Shown: positions 56,016-64,000 of the stretch, piece after piece
Layout: every line of letters starts with the position of its first letter
Numbering within the stretch: the first letter of the stretch is position 1
Source of the DNA: Bradyrhizobium sp. WSM1417
GTDB taxonomy: Bacteria; Pseudomonadota; Alphaproteobacteria; Rhizobiales; Xanthobacteraceae
Length of the DNA: 64,000 nt
Assembly (NCBI RefSeq): GCF_000515415.1
Contig: NZ_KI911783.1
Location: 1,788,392-1,852,391 of the forward strand
Reading direction: 5' to 3'
Program-made: the position numbers and the translations under genes
The notes under the pieces: generated by a model
Told to the model about the DNA's origin: nothing
The model's input: only the letters and a program-made list of their open reading frames with translations
Database searches by the model: none

Positions 56016-56836
56016 CAAACGACCGCGATTTTAGCCGCCAGAGCTTCCTCGGTGCACATTCCGAAGCGCTGTTCGCGAATTTGCGAGTGGCTATCGTCGG
56101 ACTTGGCGGAGGTGGCTCCCACATCGCGCAGCAGCTCGCCCATCTTGGCGTCGGGCATTTCCGGCTAATTGACCCTGATGAGATCGAAGCAAGTAACCTA
56201 AACCGCCTGATTGGCGGCACTCAGGACGATGTCGATCACGAGCGCCCTAAAGTAGAGATCGCCACCCGTATGATCCTTGGCATCCGGCCATGGGCGAAAG
56301 TAACCTCCAGGCAAGCGAAGTGGCAGGAGGCGGACGACCTGATCCGTGATGCGCACGTCCTGTTCGGGTGCGTCGACGGCTATCAGCAGCGCGACTATTT
56401 GGAGACCGCCGCGCGACGTTTTGGTCTGCCATACATCGATATCGGAATGGACGTGACCAGACTGCATGATGCCAGTTTTGCGGTGGCAGGGCAGATGATC
56501 ATGACCTTACCGGGCAATCCGTGCATGCGCTGCCTGGGCTTCCTGACTCCCGACAAGTTGGCGCAAGAGGAGAATCGCTATGGCGACGTGGGCATCAACC
56601 CGCAAGTGGTTTGGACGAACGGCATGCTAGCCTCGTTTGCTGTCGGTGCATTCGCAAAGCTCTTTACGCCGTGGTTTTCCGCAGAAGAAAACTATACGTG
56701 GCTGGAGTTCGACGGTAATGCTCAAACCGTCTCGCGAAGCCAACAGCCAGATTACTTCCCGCTGTTACCAGTATGCCCACATCATGGGGGGACTAACGGT
56801 CTCGGCGAATTCGGCTTCGACATTCGTCGAGCGTAG
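56012..56836 (+). CDS. E1-like ThiF/MoeB-family Ubl-activating enzyme
   Basis: The 274-residue protein has the adenylation fold: VAIVGLGGGGSHIAQQLAHL (residues 27-46), LIDPDEIEASNLNRL with the catalytic aspartate and arginine, K80, and VDGYQQRDYLE (121-131). Zinc ligands are likely in CMRC (171-174) and CPHH (255-258). Between 175 and 254 there is no cysteine, so the usual E1 thioester cysteine is absent. It would activate the C-terminus of the Ubl as an AMP ester. It ends the four-gene operon. Confidence 0.88.
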   Translation: MTNDRDFSRQSFLGAHSEALFANLRVAIVGLGGGGSHIAQQLAHLGVGHFRLIDPDEIEASNLNRLIGGTQDDVDHERPKVEIATRMILGIRPWAKVTSRQAKWQEADDLIRDAHVLFGCVDGYQQRDYLETAARRFGLPYIDIGMDVTRLHDASFAVAGQMIMTLPGNPCMRCLGFLTPDKLAQEENRYGDVGINPQVVWTNGMLASFAVGAFAKLFTPWFSAEENYTWLEFDGNAQTVSRSQQPDYFPLLPVCPHHGGTNGLGEFGFDIRRA

Positions 56837-56882
56837 CGGGCGGCTCAGCGACCACGCTATAGAGCCCTGAGTCCGGCGACAC

Positions 56883-57214
56883 GCTCCGCGCTCCGGGGCT
56901 ACCTTGCGGCCATCGAGCAAGGCGTTCCTCTTCTGGTGGAAGCTCGAGAGATCATAGCTGCTTTCCATGCGATGATCCGCAAGAAGGCTCACGTAGAGCT
57001 TGAACCATGGTTGGAACGAGCGCGCGCAAGCCTCGTCATGTCTTTTGCCAATGGCGTCATCAAGGACAAGGCCGCTGTCAGCGCAGCGATCACGACGTCA
57101 TAGTCCAATGGACAGACCGAGGGCCAGATCACCAAGCTCAAACTGGTCAAACGCCAAATGTACGGACGCGCCAAGCTCGACTTGCTACAGGCTCGGCTAA
57201 TCGGCGCCACATGA
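56883..57214 (+). pseudogene. ISL3-family transposase remnant (C-terminal part, with stop)
   Basis: The frame reads IEQGVPLLVEAREIIAAFHA, WLERARASLVMSFANGVI, then a TAG near 57101 followed by SNGQTEGQITKLKLVKRQMY and GRAKLDLLQARLIGAT before the true stop at 57212. This is the C-terminal domain of ISL3 transposases. The N-terminal two thirds are absent. Confidence 0.85.
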
Positions 57215-57542
57215 CCAGTGCTGCACCAAATTTGCGTCAGAGCCAATTTTGCAAGCCGAATGACACATCCAGGAGATGCGGAGCGGCTGCCCGCCAGTTA
57301 CTCACGATCGCACAATGGGTGCGTTACACCGCTATCGGGGCTGTTTTGCCAACCGCGTATCGGGTCGAGTGCGCTCAAAAAGCCCACATCGTCACGCGTG
57401 GCTGCAGCAATATCTGATTGGACGTAGCTTCGGCATGGCGTCCCTGCAGACGCGGCAGTGAAACTTCGTCCAGGGATGCGGACCGTCATGAGCCGCTTGG
57501 CCGACAAGCGGGCGCTGATTGGCGGCCGCGAGCCCATCCCGG
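57215..57542. other. Intergenic stretch, no gene supported
   Basis: About 330 bases between the ISL3 relic and the GTPase-nuclease gene. It probably includes the right terminal part of the old IS. Confidence 0.45.
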
Positions 57543-58625
57543 TCAACCCAATGTTTCCTCAAACAAGAGATCCGGAAGTGGGCGCTCCGAGTGCCATATA
57601 CCTTTCTGCTTTACATAGTAACGACATAACGAGCTGATTTTTGGGCTGTCGCCAAGTCTCACTCGCTGACGTGAGATCTCTCCCAACTGAGCGAAGACCT
57701 CTTGCGTGTAGCCTGAGGACGACAGGAATAATCCCCCATCGGTGGCATCACGCGCATTGACCTCAACGAACGAGGTCACGTCATCCATTCCAGAACGGTT
57801 GCGTAGCCAATGCTTGATCTCAATGTAGAATACCTTGTAGATGCCTCCAGCGACGCAACGTACAATGACATCCTTGCCGCCATCCTTAGCAGGCCGCGTT
57901 AGCTCCACCGAAAACCCGATTCCGCTTACAGCGGTGGCAATCACCCTTTCTAGATCGCGCCACTCAATTTGCTCCAGAATGCGAGGATTTCGTGCAACAA
58001 GTTCGCATAGACAAGCAGCCATCGCGCGAACTACTTGCGCGACGGGAGAAGCGATCTCGGCGTCCGGGTGTTTGGCTATTTGGGCAACGACCTCTGCGAG
58101 AGCGCTCCGGAGTTCGTTGACGCCCTCTCCCGTCTTGGCGCTAGTACGGAACACAAAATCGAACCCCAGTTCTTTCGCCAGCTTTTCAAGCCGGTCGACG
58201 TTGTGTTTGCTCGTACCCATATCCTCCCGCGTCGAGACGAGGAGTCTGCGAGCAACCGATACCGATGTGTGTTCTGAAGCTGCCGAAAAGGCCTCGAGCC
58301 AACCACGTGTTGAATCACCCAACGATCCATCTTGGTGATGCGCCAGATCCACGGCGACCACGACTGCGATGGCTTCTTTCCCGTTTAGGCTGGATTTCAG
58401 CCGCGACGCCGCATAGTCGCCGGGAATGTCGTGGATTGAAACGCTGCCCTCTAGGGCAGGCAATCCTATGTCAGCTGTTATCATACTCCGCGTGCTGTAT
58501 TCCTGGAATGGGTCTTCCGCGTTGCGAAGCCTCCTAAACAGGGCCGTCTTCCCTGCACCTGAGTCCCCGATGACTACGATTTCGCGATCCCTGCGTAGTT
58601 CCTCCGCTCGGAACTGAGACTTCAT
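57543..58625 (-). CDS. Small GTPase fused to an Mrr-like restriction nuclease domain
   Basis: The 360-residue protein joins two domains. The first (about residues 14-190) is a Ras-like GTPase: G1 GDSGAGKT at 20-27, G3 DIPG at 66-69, a degenerate G4 (STRED at 131-135 instead of NKxD) and G5 TSAK at 161-164. The second (about 215-340) matches Mrr-type PD-(D/E)xK nucleases: WRDLERVIA, GFSVELTRPAKDGGKDVIV with D252, YIEIKHW with E269 and K271, and GGLFLSSSGYTQEV. It may cut DNA under nucleotide control. ATG at 58625 follows GGAGG by about six bases. It is a stand-alone gene. Confidence 0.82.
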   Translation of the reverse strand: MKSQFRAEELRRDREIVVIGDSGAGKTALFRRLRNAEDPFQEYSTRSMITADIGLPALEGSVSIHDIPGDYAASRLKSSLNGKEAIAVVVAVDLAHHQDGSLGDSTRGWLEAFSAASEHTSVSVARRLLVSTREDMGTSKHNVDRLEKLAKELGFDFVFRTSAKTGEGVNELRSALAEVVAQIAKHPDAEIASPVAQVVRAMAACLCELVARNPRILEQIEWRDLERVIATAVSGIGFSVELTRPAKDGGKDVIVRCVAGGIYKVFYIEIKHWLRNRSGMDDVTSFVEVNARDATDGGLFLSSSGYTQEVFAQLGEISRQRVRLGDSPKISSLCRYYVKQKGIWHSERPLPDLLFEETLG

Positions 58626-58768
58626 CCTGGCCTCCAATGTGCTGTCATCAGCATTGCGATTGAACTAAGCCGGCGGCGACGGCCGTATAACGCCGAGAAC
58701 TCGAGCGGACGGTTTGAACACTTTCAAAGTCTTTCGATCAGATGAACCTCAACCGGAAATCCCATCAA

Positions 58769-59143
58769 TTACACCCGATCAGCAACTGCCCGAGGACTGA
58801 CTTTGCTGAAGAATGGGATGCTGAGAGTTCCGGATTTCTTGTACCTGTCCCGCATGATCCCAAACACCACAGTGAATTCGCTTGGAATTGGCTTCGAACG
58901 TCCGTCGGGCAAGATTGCGACCCCAAACTTCTGATCACGCACGAAGGACTCAGCCGAGACGACGCCCTGAACCCATAAGAGATTGATCGGCGCTGAGGAG
59001 TGCCTATCCTTCAACTGAATGAACTGCTTGGTCGCGGAGAGAAAATCACAGGGGTCACCCTCCAGAAATAGCAGCGCAGCACTGCTCTGGTTGACCAGCG
59101 GCTGAGCCCACCCGTTGCAAACCCTCGAACAAAACCGAACCAT
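58769..59143 (-). pseudogene. C-terminal remnant of a DUF6119/TIGR04141-like protein
   Basis: About 125 residues on the minus strand: GDPCDFLSATKQFIQLKDRH, INLLWVQGVVSAESFVRDQK, FGIMRDRYKKSGTLSIPFFS then KVSPRAVADRV and a stop. The FFSKVS ending and DFLSATKQFIQLKDR wording match the sporadically distributed DUF6119 family as I know it. No matching N-terminal half is present in the same frame upstream, so it is a fragment. Confidence 0.5.
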
Positions 59144-59924
59144 GTCGGCGGCACTGCGGGCGCCTGGCCAACAAGAGCCTTCCGGCTTTGGCAGGCCCTT
59201 TTAGCGCAATTCCAAACAAGGCCGCGGCCATCAATGCATGGTCGATCTGATCGAGGTCGGTCGTACGCCTCGAAAACACTACTTACTTCAAATGAGCCGC
59301 TCTTCAATACCCTAAATAGGGTTGCAACCTGAGAGCTATTCGTTATCAACGATGCCGGCTCGATACAGGTGCTTCACCGATTGGGGGCGGAGGGGCTCGT
59401 CGTCTCAATTGCAATCAGTCGCCGCTTTCGGCTGCTGGACCGGTGAGCCGCGCAATGCGCCGCACTCCGTCCCATTCTACGTCGGATACGCGTCGAGAAA
59501 CTTCTCCGCTCGGTGCCTTGCTCCATCATCGCCCGCATGTTCCAGTTCGTAGATGCCGACTGCCACTCCGGACAAATCTACGGCGTACGCCACGTAGCGC
59601 ATCAACGATACTCAAACCCGCTGAATGCTAGGATGAAAGGACGCAATTCTGACTGGGAGCGGTTGGCGCTCAGATGGTTCTCCTGGAGAACGGCGCCCTG
59701 ATCTATTCGTGTACCAACAGCTGTCGTCGCCGTTGCGGCAGGGCTCGCACGAGCATCAACGATGCGGACCAGCTCCTGCAAGCATTCGTCTTACTCGCGG
59801 GGATGGAGACGCAAGCCTTGCTCCCAAAGGATGTTAGCTTTCATGATGGCTCGCAATCCGCATATCGACTTTACGCGTGCGAGCCCAACCAGCCCAATGT
59901 TCGGGTTGCGACCTAGCGTCGTCT
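59144..59924. other. Degenerate region, no intact gene supported
   Basis: Overlapping short frames on both strands. A minus-strand stretch near 59150-59279 (RTTDLDQIDHALMAAALFGI and onwards) looks protein-like and may be another frame of the same broken gene as the neighbouring fragment. Confidence 0.4.
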
Positions 59925-60098
59925 TCAAACCGCTCTTGATCTGCCGCTCAGTTTGGCACGCCGTCTCCTGACGAGTGATCTCGCTTGTACATCTCGGACT
60001 CTGTTTCGAAGCTTCTCGACTTCTCTAAGCTCCGCCAGTATCGTTTGCAGACGTTCACGCAGAACCGCACAATTATAAACCTGACGAGTACCTGACAT
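59925..60098 (-). CDS. Small basic helical protein
   Basis: The 57-residue protein reads SGTRQVYNCAVLRERLQTIL then AELREVEKLRNRVRDVQARS and RRRRAKLSGRSRAV. The central part is a heptad-like coiled coil and the tail is strongly basic. GGGGCAGG precedes the ATG at 60098. Composition suggests a real small gene, but no function is known. Confidence 0.5.
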   Translation of the reverse strand: MSGTRQVYNCAVLRERLQTILAELREVEKLRNRVRDVQARSLVRRRRAKLSGRSRAV

Positions 60099-60147
60099 TA
60101 CCTGCCCCTAGTTTGTTAAGTAGTCGGCCAATTCGCTACGCCGAAGC

Positions 60148-60285
60148 TCAGTGAGCTAGAGCCGAAGCCGCCAGATGCTCCCAGTACTCTGCCTCTGCGA
60201 GCAGCTTCCAGCTTCTCTCGGGATCACGCACGGCGGCCTGTCGGCATAGCAACGCCATCGCACGAAAGCGGCGCCTAGCTTCCAT
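60148..60285 (-). CDS. Small rhizobial hypothetical protein (RAMALLCRQQ type)
   Basis: The 45-residue protein reads EARRRFRAMALLCRQAAVRD then WKLLAEAEYWEHLAASALAH. This matches a small, widely repeated protein family in Bradyrhizobium, in my recollection of such sequences. GGGAG lies about 8 bases upstream of the ATG at 60285. It lies 50 bases upstream of the 57-residue gene on the same strand, so they may be one transcript. Confidence 0.55.
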   Translation of the reverse strand: MEARRRFRAMALLCRQAAVRDPERSWKLLAEAEYWEHLAASALAH

Positions 60286-61310
60286 CGAAAACTCCCTGCT
60301 TCTGGTTTTCCCCAACCCTAGTTTTTAATATTGCGGTGGAGTCATCATGATTACTGCGCATAACTAAATTTGTCGTTCAGCGGCAGCGAGTTAAGTTCCG
60401 GGTCAAAGCGGACTATTTTCGCTTTAGGCTTCACGTCAGTTTCGAATGCTACTCTGTGCGGCGTGTCGCGCGCGCAATTGCGCAGTTCCGCGTGAGCGAG
60501 TGCAGCGCCATGAGCCGTGCTGGGCCCAGCAACATGCATGCGAAGGGCCCTGAGTAGGCATGCCTGTCAGAAACCGAAGCGACGACCGCTCAGGATCCTC
60601 CCTAGTTGGTCCTTTGCCCAGCACCTGAACTTTACTGGCGATCAGCCCGGCGCAAATGCCGGGCTCATTCATCAAGCTCATTTTGCGGCACGCAGCTTGA
60701 ACGAACGACCAAGTGCGCTGGCTACCAAGTCTTAGCAATTTCTGAATTGCCGCAGCAGTCTCGCTCAGGATTAGTCCTCAGGAACGCTTTCCCTTCCTTC
60801 GGCCCCGCGATGCTCTGACGCTCGGGGATCTGCTGCGGGCGATGGCGCGACTCGCGCTCACGGGGAACCGAGCGTTCAGAGGGATTGCGGCCGATACTAG
60901 CTTGGAGCTCGACAAGACCGGTGAACACGTCGGCCTGGCGGCGCAGCTCGTCGGCGATGATCGAGGGCTGGCTCGTGATCGTGGAAACAAAGTGACTCGC
61001 ACGCGACGGCGCTGCAAGCATACTGTTGATCGGACGATCGTGTGTATTAACATCCTCCGAAGATTTGTTGTCGAGAGTCGCAAGGCGAACGGACAGCTCT
61101 CCTGTCGTTGGACATAGTGGTATCGGGACTGGATTGAAGCTCATCAAAATTGACCGGTCTTGAGGCGGAAAAACTTCCACTACGAATTACTGTGGCGCAA
61201 CCAGCCTTTCGGGAAATCACTTCGAGTTGAGAATTGGAGACAGCAGCTGTGAGTGAAAGCTGAAGTGAACGGAACAAACGGCTTCGCGATGCCACCGTTC
61301 GGATCTTGCG
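60286..61310. other. Region of uncertain coding content
   Basis: A minus-strand frame ends at 60351 with VKPKAKIVRFDPELNSLPLN, which reads like a genuine protein tail. Another minus-strand frame at 60722-61180 (152 codons, with ELRRQADVFTGLVELQASIG) is open but unrecognised. Neither has a convincing ribosome site. Confidence 0.35.
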
Positions 61311-61688
61311 TTGCTCGGTGTGCTCCGTGATTGTTCCGAGCAGGGCGTCGCCCACGCGCGAGAGGGCTGCGAGAAGATCAAAGCCGCGTCAGAGGATATG
61401 GCTGAAGCGCTGCGCGAGACCTATTCGGGAAATGCCAGGAGCGCGACACACTACGGGCTCAAGGTCATCCAGATCTCGAACCTTAATACCGCCTCTGCGA
61501 TCGATTTCTTCGTCCAAGGCAAGTCGGCAGCGGATGTCGTCACTTCGTCTGCGGTGCAAACGTGCAAGACTTTCGATAGCGCATCCGTCCAAAGCAAGGA
61601 CTTGTGGGACCTTACCCAGAAGCTTGCAACCGCAACCGGCGAACCGCTCAAGAAGCGCGTCGCCAAGGTCCTTCACCGAGGCAACTAA
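61311..61688 (+). CDS. Phasin family protein, N-terminus possibly truncated
   Basis: The 125-residue frame matches phasins: AREGCEKIKAASEDMAEALR, YGLKVIQISNLNTASAIDFF, KTFDSASVQSKDLWDLTQK and EPLKKRVAKVLHRGN. Phasins coat polyhydroxyalkanoate granules. Only a TTG at 61311 is available as a start, and the region before it breaks with a stop at 61266, so the gene may have lost its 5' end. Confidence 0.6.
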   Translation: MLGVLRDCSEQGVAHAREGCEKIKAASEDMAEALRETYSGNARSATHYGLKVIQISNLNTASAIDFFVQGKSAADVVTSSAVQTCKTFDSASVQSKDLWDLTQKLATATGEPLKKRVAKVLHRGN

Positions 61689-61943
61689 GCGGCACTCAAT
61701 TCACATCCAGGTTCGTTCAAGAGGGAGATCCGGCCGGTTCTTTCAGGGCGATCTCCACGTGTTTTCCTGAAACTCCGTTTCGCAGCGCGGCAACACTTGA
61801 GTAGCGCTGGCCGCCAACTAGGTCAGGTTCGCGCTCCTATCGCTAGCCAATGCGACCCGATATCTTGTCGGGTGATTAAGTCTTGATGTGGATTTTTGAG
61901 AACTCTGCAAATGTGATTGCGCTTCCGGTGGGGAGCTTTGTTC

Positions 61944-62123
61944 ATGCAAATCGATTTGAGGTGGGCCGCGCGCAGCCTGGCGAGTGACGCTGAGGTGGCT
62001 GAGGTGGAGGACTGCTCCTCCGATCTTACACCTTCGAGCGAACCCGCCGCCGCGAACGACAGTGCCGAAAACACGCACTGGCCCTTCATTCCATTTCCTG
62101 ACGGCTGGTACGCGACGTCTTGA
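61944..62123 (+). CDS. Small hypothetical protein
   Basis: The 59-residue frame reads QIDLRWAARSLASDAEVAEV and ends ENTHWPFIPFPDGWYATS. GGGGAG lies about 8 bases before the ATG at 61944. The acidic middle and aromatic tail look non-random, but there is no family match. Confidence 0.4.
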   Translation: MQIDLRWAARSLASDAEVAEVEDCSSDLTPSSEPAAANDSAENTHWPFIPFPDGWYATS

Positions 62124-62409
62124 AACGATCCAGATCAGAGCCTTGGCCGCGGGTCGCTCCGCAGCAGATCGACCGTTCAGCGGTCCCGTTTTGGCGGCGG
62201 TATCGCCGCGGCCCCTTCCGGTTCGCGCCTACCACTCCCGCGGCCTTCGCCCATCCGTGCCGGCTTAGGTGGCGGCGGATCAGGTATTTATGGATTTCAA
62301 GCGTCGCCAGAAGAACTGCCAAGGCGCGCCGAAGTTAGGAGCGATCGTGTCCCCTGGCGTGGTGTAGCTGGCGGTGGATCACCGCGTTCGCCGGCAAGGG
62401 CCGGGCCGG

Positions 62410-62628
62410 TCAGTTGGCGATGGCCGGAAGGCTGACGGTTGGATCATCGCTCAATGGGGCGATGGTTTCCAGCGTCATGTAGCGGGCGCGCTGGACGGCC
62501 CATTCATCATTTTGTTCGAGCAGGATGGCTCCGATGAGGCGGACGATCGCATCCTCATTGGGGAAGATGCCGACCACCTCGGTCCGCCGCTTGATCTCGC
62601 CGTTGAGGCGCTCCATCCATAACGTGTG
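62410..62628 (-). pseudogene. IS256-family transposase remnant (C-terminal end)
   Basis: The minus strand reads [40 protein letters not shown] and [20 protein letters not shown] before the stop at 62410. This is the last part of a Mutator/IS256 transposase. The frame continues to 62820 but loses similarity. Confidence 0.88.
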
Positions 62629-63548
62629 TCGCGACATTTTATGCGACCAAGGTTCGGGATTTAGCCTCTGATCGCGGGTAGCTCCGCTGCATCGCGTGTC
62701 TTTGCAAGAGAAAATGGATATTAGGGACAGTTGTTCGCAAACGACCTTCCCCGCGAAGACGCGCCTGCGCCGAACGAAGAGTTCGAGGCGATGACGGTCA
62801 TTCAAATCGGGATCAATCATAGATGAAGCGGGAGACCGATGCCAAACAGTGACGGACGTTCCCCTTAGGAAGAACGCCTCTCAACAGATCCTAAGCGCAA
62901 ATTCCATCTCACCAGTGCCGATGGTGCGTGCGGCCGCTTGAAAGCTCCTCGTCGGCCGTCGACCTGTTAACCGTGTCAACTCAGATCTGGGATCTGCCGC
63001 TGGTGGCATTTCGGGGCGCGTTTGTGCCGCGTGCGCCAAGGATCGTAGCAAGCGGCGAGAAAGAAGATCCGGCGTCCGCCGCGTAGGTTCCACAAGGGGC
63101 ACCGGATCACATGGACAAGGGGCGGACGTGTCAGTTCGAAACCGCCTGCTGCGTGCTAATCGGCAGGAATGCACGAGCGGTCGAAAGAATTCGTCTCGGC
63201 AAAAACCAGCTCGTTGCTGATGATGAAAGAACGACCGGAGCTCCGCAGGATGCGCAGTTGAACTATGTCGGTCCTAAATGTAGCGGTCGCGACTCGCGAG
63301 CGAGGAGCGCGGAACTGCGCTGATCGACATGCATGCCCTCGCGCGGGTCCTCAATGTAGCGCGTTGGCACCACCTTTTGGATTTCTGCCGCGATTCTCAA
63401 ACGGCTGCCTGGAGGTGCTTGAGGGCATGGCCACGCCTGTACGGGTGTCCATCGGGCCGCGCCTTCAACGGCCGAGACGGGCTCCCCACCTTGTGTCCCC
63501 ATTAGTGGTGCAGTAACTCTTGTATTTCAGCTTAAGTCCGCCATATGG
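62629..63548. other. Degenerate region, no gene supported
   Basis: About 900 bases with short overlapping frames. Nothing beyond likely relics of former insertions is recognisable. Confidence 0.45.
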
Positions 63549-63580
63549 ACTATCTCAAATGCCAATTGAACTATCTCAAA
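63549..63580. promoter_or_regulatory. Direct repeat upstream of the GH88-like gene
   Basis: ACTATCTCAAA occurs at 63549-63559 and 63570-63580, 21 bases apart or two helical turns, about 75 bases before the hydrolase start. This spacing suits a regulator bound to one face of the DNA. Confidence 0.4.
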
Positions 63581-63653
63581 ATTCATGCAAGCTTAGGATT
63601 GCCATGCGCCGCTCCAGTGGGAACAGCGCCAATGCGATCTATGAGGACGAGAA

Positions 63654-64000
63654 ATGCTTAGAAGCTGGGATGAGGCGATCAACCTCATCAAAGAGCGCAT
63701 CGATGGGACGGCCCGACAGGTAGGCGAGGGATTTCCTCATTGGGCCGATCCGAATACCGGCATATGGCGGACGACCGAAAATGGGGATTGGACGGGTGGT
63801 TACTGGCTCGGAATGCTGTGGCTGATTTCCCGAGATGGGTGCGGTGAGCGATATCGTCGCCTGGCCGAGACCGTTTGTGCGCGCCTCGCGCCACGGGTGA
63901 CCGCCGACACGGCCTTCAAAGCCGCTACCTTCTACTATGGCGCCGGACTGGGTTCGCTGCTTGCGGGGAGCGAGTCCGCTCGCGCAATGGGTCTCGCTGC
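63654..64000 (+). CDS. GH88-like unsaturated glucuronyl hydrolase, 3' end outside window
   Basis: About 115 residues are visible: LRSWDEAINLIKERIDGTAR, then FPHWADPNTGIWRTTENGDW, TGGYWLGMLWLISRDGCGER and FKAATFYYGAGLGSLLAGSE. The W-T-x-G-Y-W-x-G-M-L-W stretch is typical of the (alpha/alpha)6 barrel of unsaturated glucuronyl hydrolases (GH88), which cleave disaccharides left by polysaccharide lyases. The protein has no leader peptide, so it is cytoplasmic. The catalytic aspartates lie partly beyond the window, so the call is tentative. Confidence 0.62.
   Translation, partial: MLRSWDEAINLIKERIDGTARQVGEGFPHWADPNTGIWRTTENGDWTGGYWLGMLWLISRDGCGERYRRLAETVCARLAPRVTADTAFKAATFYYGAGLGSLLAGSESARAMGLA

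Larger units (their letters stand above)
48120..64000. mobile_element. Integrative element in ybgC, right end outside window
   Basis: The evidence is a disrupted target gene, a large serine recombinase at the junction, a spare ybgC, at least three transposase remnants, many frameshifted fragments and visibly different base and codon use compared with the chromosome to the left. No conjugation, nodulation, fixation or secretion gene is visible here, so whether this is an ICE, a part of a symbiosis island or a smaller genomic island cannot be decided. Confidence 0.85.

Noticed and set aside
48120..64000. Symbiosis island with nod, nif or type III secretion genes
   Set aside because: No such gene, nod box or convincing tts box is visible in this part of the element. 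The host lineage makes it possible but the sequence does not show it.

Overview
The window is high-GC alphaproteobacterial DNA. Gene content and order, protein wording and dispersed palindromic repeats all point to Bradyrhizobium or a very close relative. No rRNA or tRNA gene was recognised. The only RNA gene recognised with confidence is 6S RNA, in its usual place between zapA and the 5-formyltetrahydrofolate cyclo-ligase gene.

Positions 1 to about 48,100 are ordinary chromosome. In order they hold: a truncated sensory diguanylate cyclase; a large PAS-GGDEF-EAL membrane protein beside a quinone oxidoreductase; DUF1192, DUF1465, rpmE and an ABC exporter; two NTF2-like proteins and an Ada-type regulator; a GNAT enzyme with an OmpA/MotB-like and MotA-like membrane pair; a cyclopropane-fatty-acid-synthase-like methyltransferase; an RND efflux adaptor and pump; an AAA ATPase; an inositol monophosphatase; a Sel1-repeat protein; and ThiE. 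Next comes a glycolysis/Calvin-type cluster on the minus strand: class I aldolase, class II aldolase, pgk, gap and tkt. It is followed by zapA, ssrS, the folate enzyme and a YmdB-type phosphoesterase, then a substrate-binding histidine kinase, several small secreted proteins, two soluble chemoreceptors, yebC, ruvCAB and a Tat-exported phosphoesterase. REP-like palindromes punctuate many of the gaps.

At about 48,120 the chromosomal acyl-CoA thioesterase gene ybgC (the gene expected to lead the tol-pal cluster) is cut after 27 codons by an integrative element that runs off the right edge of the window. A large serine recombinase lies at the junction, and its last codons are read out of the host ybgC DNA. 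The element carries a complete but diverged ybgC at 50,835, which looks like a replacement for the gene it breaks.

The element is a mosaic of remnants (IS5, ISL3 and IS256 transposase pieces, a subtilase-like tail, a DUF6119-like tail and a CxxC protein with two frameshifts) around two intact modules. The first (53,506-56,836) is a bacterial ubiquitin-like conjugation system. An HTH regulator and an ImmA/IrrE metallopeptidase, with a perfect 18-bp palindrome upstream, precede a tightly overlapping operon of a glycine-rich Ubl ending in GGSS, an E2-fold protein, a JAMM protease and an E1-like ThiF protein. The E2 and E1 both lack a cysteine where a thioester cysteine would be expected. The second (57,543-58,625, minus strand) is a single protein joining a small-GTPase domain to an Mrr-like PD-(D/E)xK nuclease domain, a plausible defence effector. 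The window ends inside a GH88-like glucuronyl hydrolase gene.
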